Assembly (NCBI GenBank): GCA_020630795.1
Contig: JAHDIK010000001.1
Location: 261,458-325,457 of the forward strand
From: Colwellia sp.
GTDB lineage: Bacteria > Pseudomonadota > Gammaproteobacteria > Enterobacterales > Alteromonadaceae
Length of the DNA: 64,000 nt
Direction: 5' to 3'
This document shows positions 63,170-64,000 of this stretch, piece after piece. Every line of letters begins with the position of its first letter. Position 1 is the first letter of the stretch. Below the pieces are notes generated by a model. The model was not told the DNA's origin. It was given only the letters and a program-made list of their open reading frames with translations, and did no database searches. Both the position numbers and the translations under genes were made by a program.

Positions 63170-64000
63170 ATGGACATAACGAATAAAAATGATTTAGACG
63201 ATTTTGCCAATTTGAATGTATTGGTGATTGATGACAACCGACTTGTTAACGATTTTCTCAAGAATACCTTTTTCGAATTAGGCTTTAAAACAGTGCGTTG
63301 TGCTGAAAATGCTTATCACGGATTGAGCTTATGCGATGATATTAAATTTCACATTATTGTGTGTTCTTTTAATGTAAAAAGTGACAAAGACGGTTTTCAT
63401 TTACTTGAAGAACTTAAGTTTAAAGGTCACGTTAGTAAAACAACCATTCTGATATTTTTAAGTACAGAAACCAGTGAAGCATTGGTTAATTCTATTGTAG
63501 AACTTCAGCCTGATGACTTTTGGGTGAAACCTCTGTTACCTAAAACTGTGATTAAACGTTTCAAATATACAATAGAAGTAAAAAAGCGTTTATTTAATTT
63601 GTATCACGCTATTGATAAAAAAGAGCCCTCTAAAGTGATTTATTACGCAGATCGCTTTTTACTCGACAAAGGATTGCAAAAATATCACCCAAATATAGAA
63701 CGTATGAAAGGTGAAGCCTTAATTAACCTTGTTGAATATAAAGAGGCAGAACGTTTTTTTAAAAGCTTACAAAGCAAATATAACTATGCTTGGGTTCATT
63801 TAGGTTACGTTCGTGCACTCCTTAAACAGAACAAAGTGGAAGAAATTCAAGAACTATTAGAAGAGCTTGTAAACAAGCCCGATTCGCGTTTTGCTACGCA
63901 TGACATGTTAGCTGAATATCATATGGAGCATGGAGAATTTGAAAAAGCGTACGACGAGATAAAACAAGCCACAAAATTAGCGCCAAGGAATATAGAGCGT
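63170..64000 (+). CDS. Receiver-like domain plus TPR protein, partial at the window end
   Basis: The ORF starts at 63170 (MDITNKND...) and is open to the end of the window (277 codons so far). The first ~125 residues look like a response-regulator receiver, VLVIDDNRLVNDFL at the start and DFWVKPL near its end, but the acceptor position reads VCSFNV, so the phosphorylatable aspartate is absent. After a linker come TPR-like helical repeats (EAERFFKSLQSKYNYAWVHLG..., EKAYDEIKQATKLAPRN). It resembles two-domain scaffold proteins of Vibrio/Shewanella. The end and function are outside the window. Confidence 0.8.
   Translation, partial: MDITNKNDLDDFANLNVLVIDDNRLVNDFLKNTFFELGFKTVRCAENAYHGLSLCDDIKFHIIVCSFNVKSDKDGFHLLEELKFKGHVSKTTILIFLSTETSEALVNSIVELQPDDFWVKPLLPKTVIKRFKYTIEVKKRLFNLYHAIDKKEPSKVIYYADRFLLDKGLQKYHPNIERMKGEALINLVEYKEAERFFKSLQSKYNYAWVHLGYVRALLKQNKVEEIQELLEELVNKPDSRFATHDMLAEYHMEHGEFEKAYDEIKQATKLAPRNIER

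Overview
The window reads as chromosome of an AT-rich marine gammaproteobacterium of the Alteromonadales, most likely Colwelliaceae (Thalassotalea/Colwellia-like). This rests on gene neighbourhoods (barA next to rlmD-relA-mazG; mutY-yggX opposite yggL-trmB; thrLABC), the polysaccharide-degrading and PEP-CTERM content, and protein style; no 16S rRNA is present to confirm it. I saw no insertion sequence, prophage or CRISPR array.

Layout. 1-8.6 kb is housekeeping: a BarA hybrid kinase, RlmD, RelA, MazG and a YebC-family protein. 8.7-16.4 kb holds a LysR regulator, a pair of near-identical small RNA genes not covered by any ORF, a large chemoreceptor with a duplicated sensor module, a periplasmic solute-binding protein and a PEP-CTERM von Willebrand-like protein with a small partner. 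16.4-21.2 kb is a nitric-oxide signalling locus: H-NOX sensor and kinase (hnoX-hnoK) divergent from a degenerate HD-GYP regulator and a sigma54 activator (hnoD-hnoC). 21.2-23.9 kb is a three-gene glycan block (acetyltransferase and two GT4 transferases). 24-28.7 kb carries a large secreted Asp-box protein and an M24 peptidase.

29-37.9 kb is a catabolic operon, with a divergent AraC regulator, that fits uptake and non-phosphorylative oxidation of L-fucose or a related sugar: Zn-dehydrogenase, enolase-superfamily dehydratase, exported double-domain mutarotase, two SDRs, an SSS symporter and a GH29 alpha-L-fucosidase lipoprotein. 38-44 kb is a TetR-controlled MMPL/RND export system with a LolA-like lipoprotein and an outer-membrane barrel; the same palindromic operator lies at the tetR promoter and just before the exporter. 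44-48.6 kb has an M1 peptidase lipoprotein with a small partner and a beta-propeller glycosidase.

48.9-64 kb returns to housekeeping: a tRNA-Phe/tRNA-Thr operon, yggX-mutY, yggL-trmB, ung, the threonine operon with a complete thrL attenuator, a YgjP-like protein, yebG with a LexA box, dbpA, an alpha/beta hydrolase, and a receiver-TPR protein cut by the window end.

The most notable item is the twin small RNA locus at 9.73-10.16 kb. Two ~80-nt genes on the minus strand each have a sigma70-type promoter with 17-bp spacing, a C-rich hairpin loop able to pair with Shine-Dalgarno sequences, and a strong intrinsic terminator. The transcribed parts are almost identical while the spacers have diverged.
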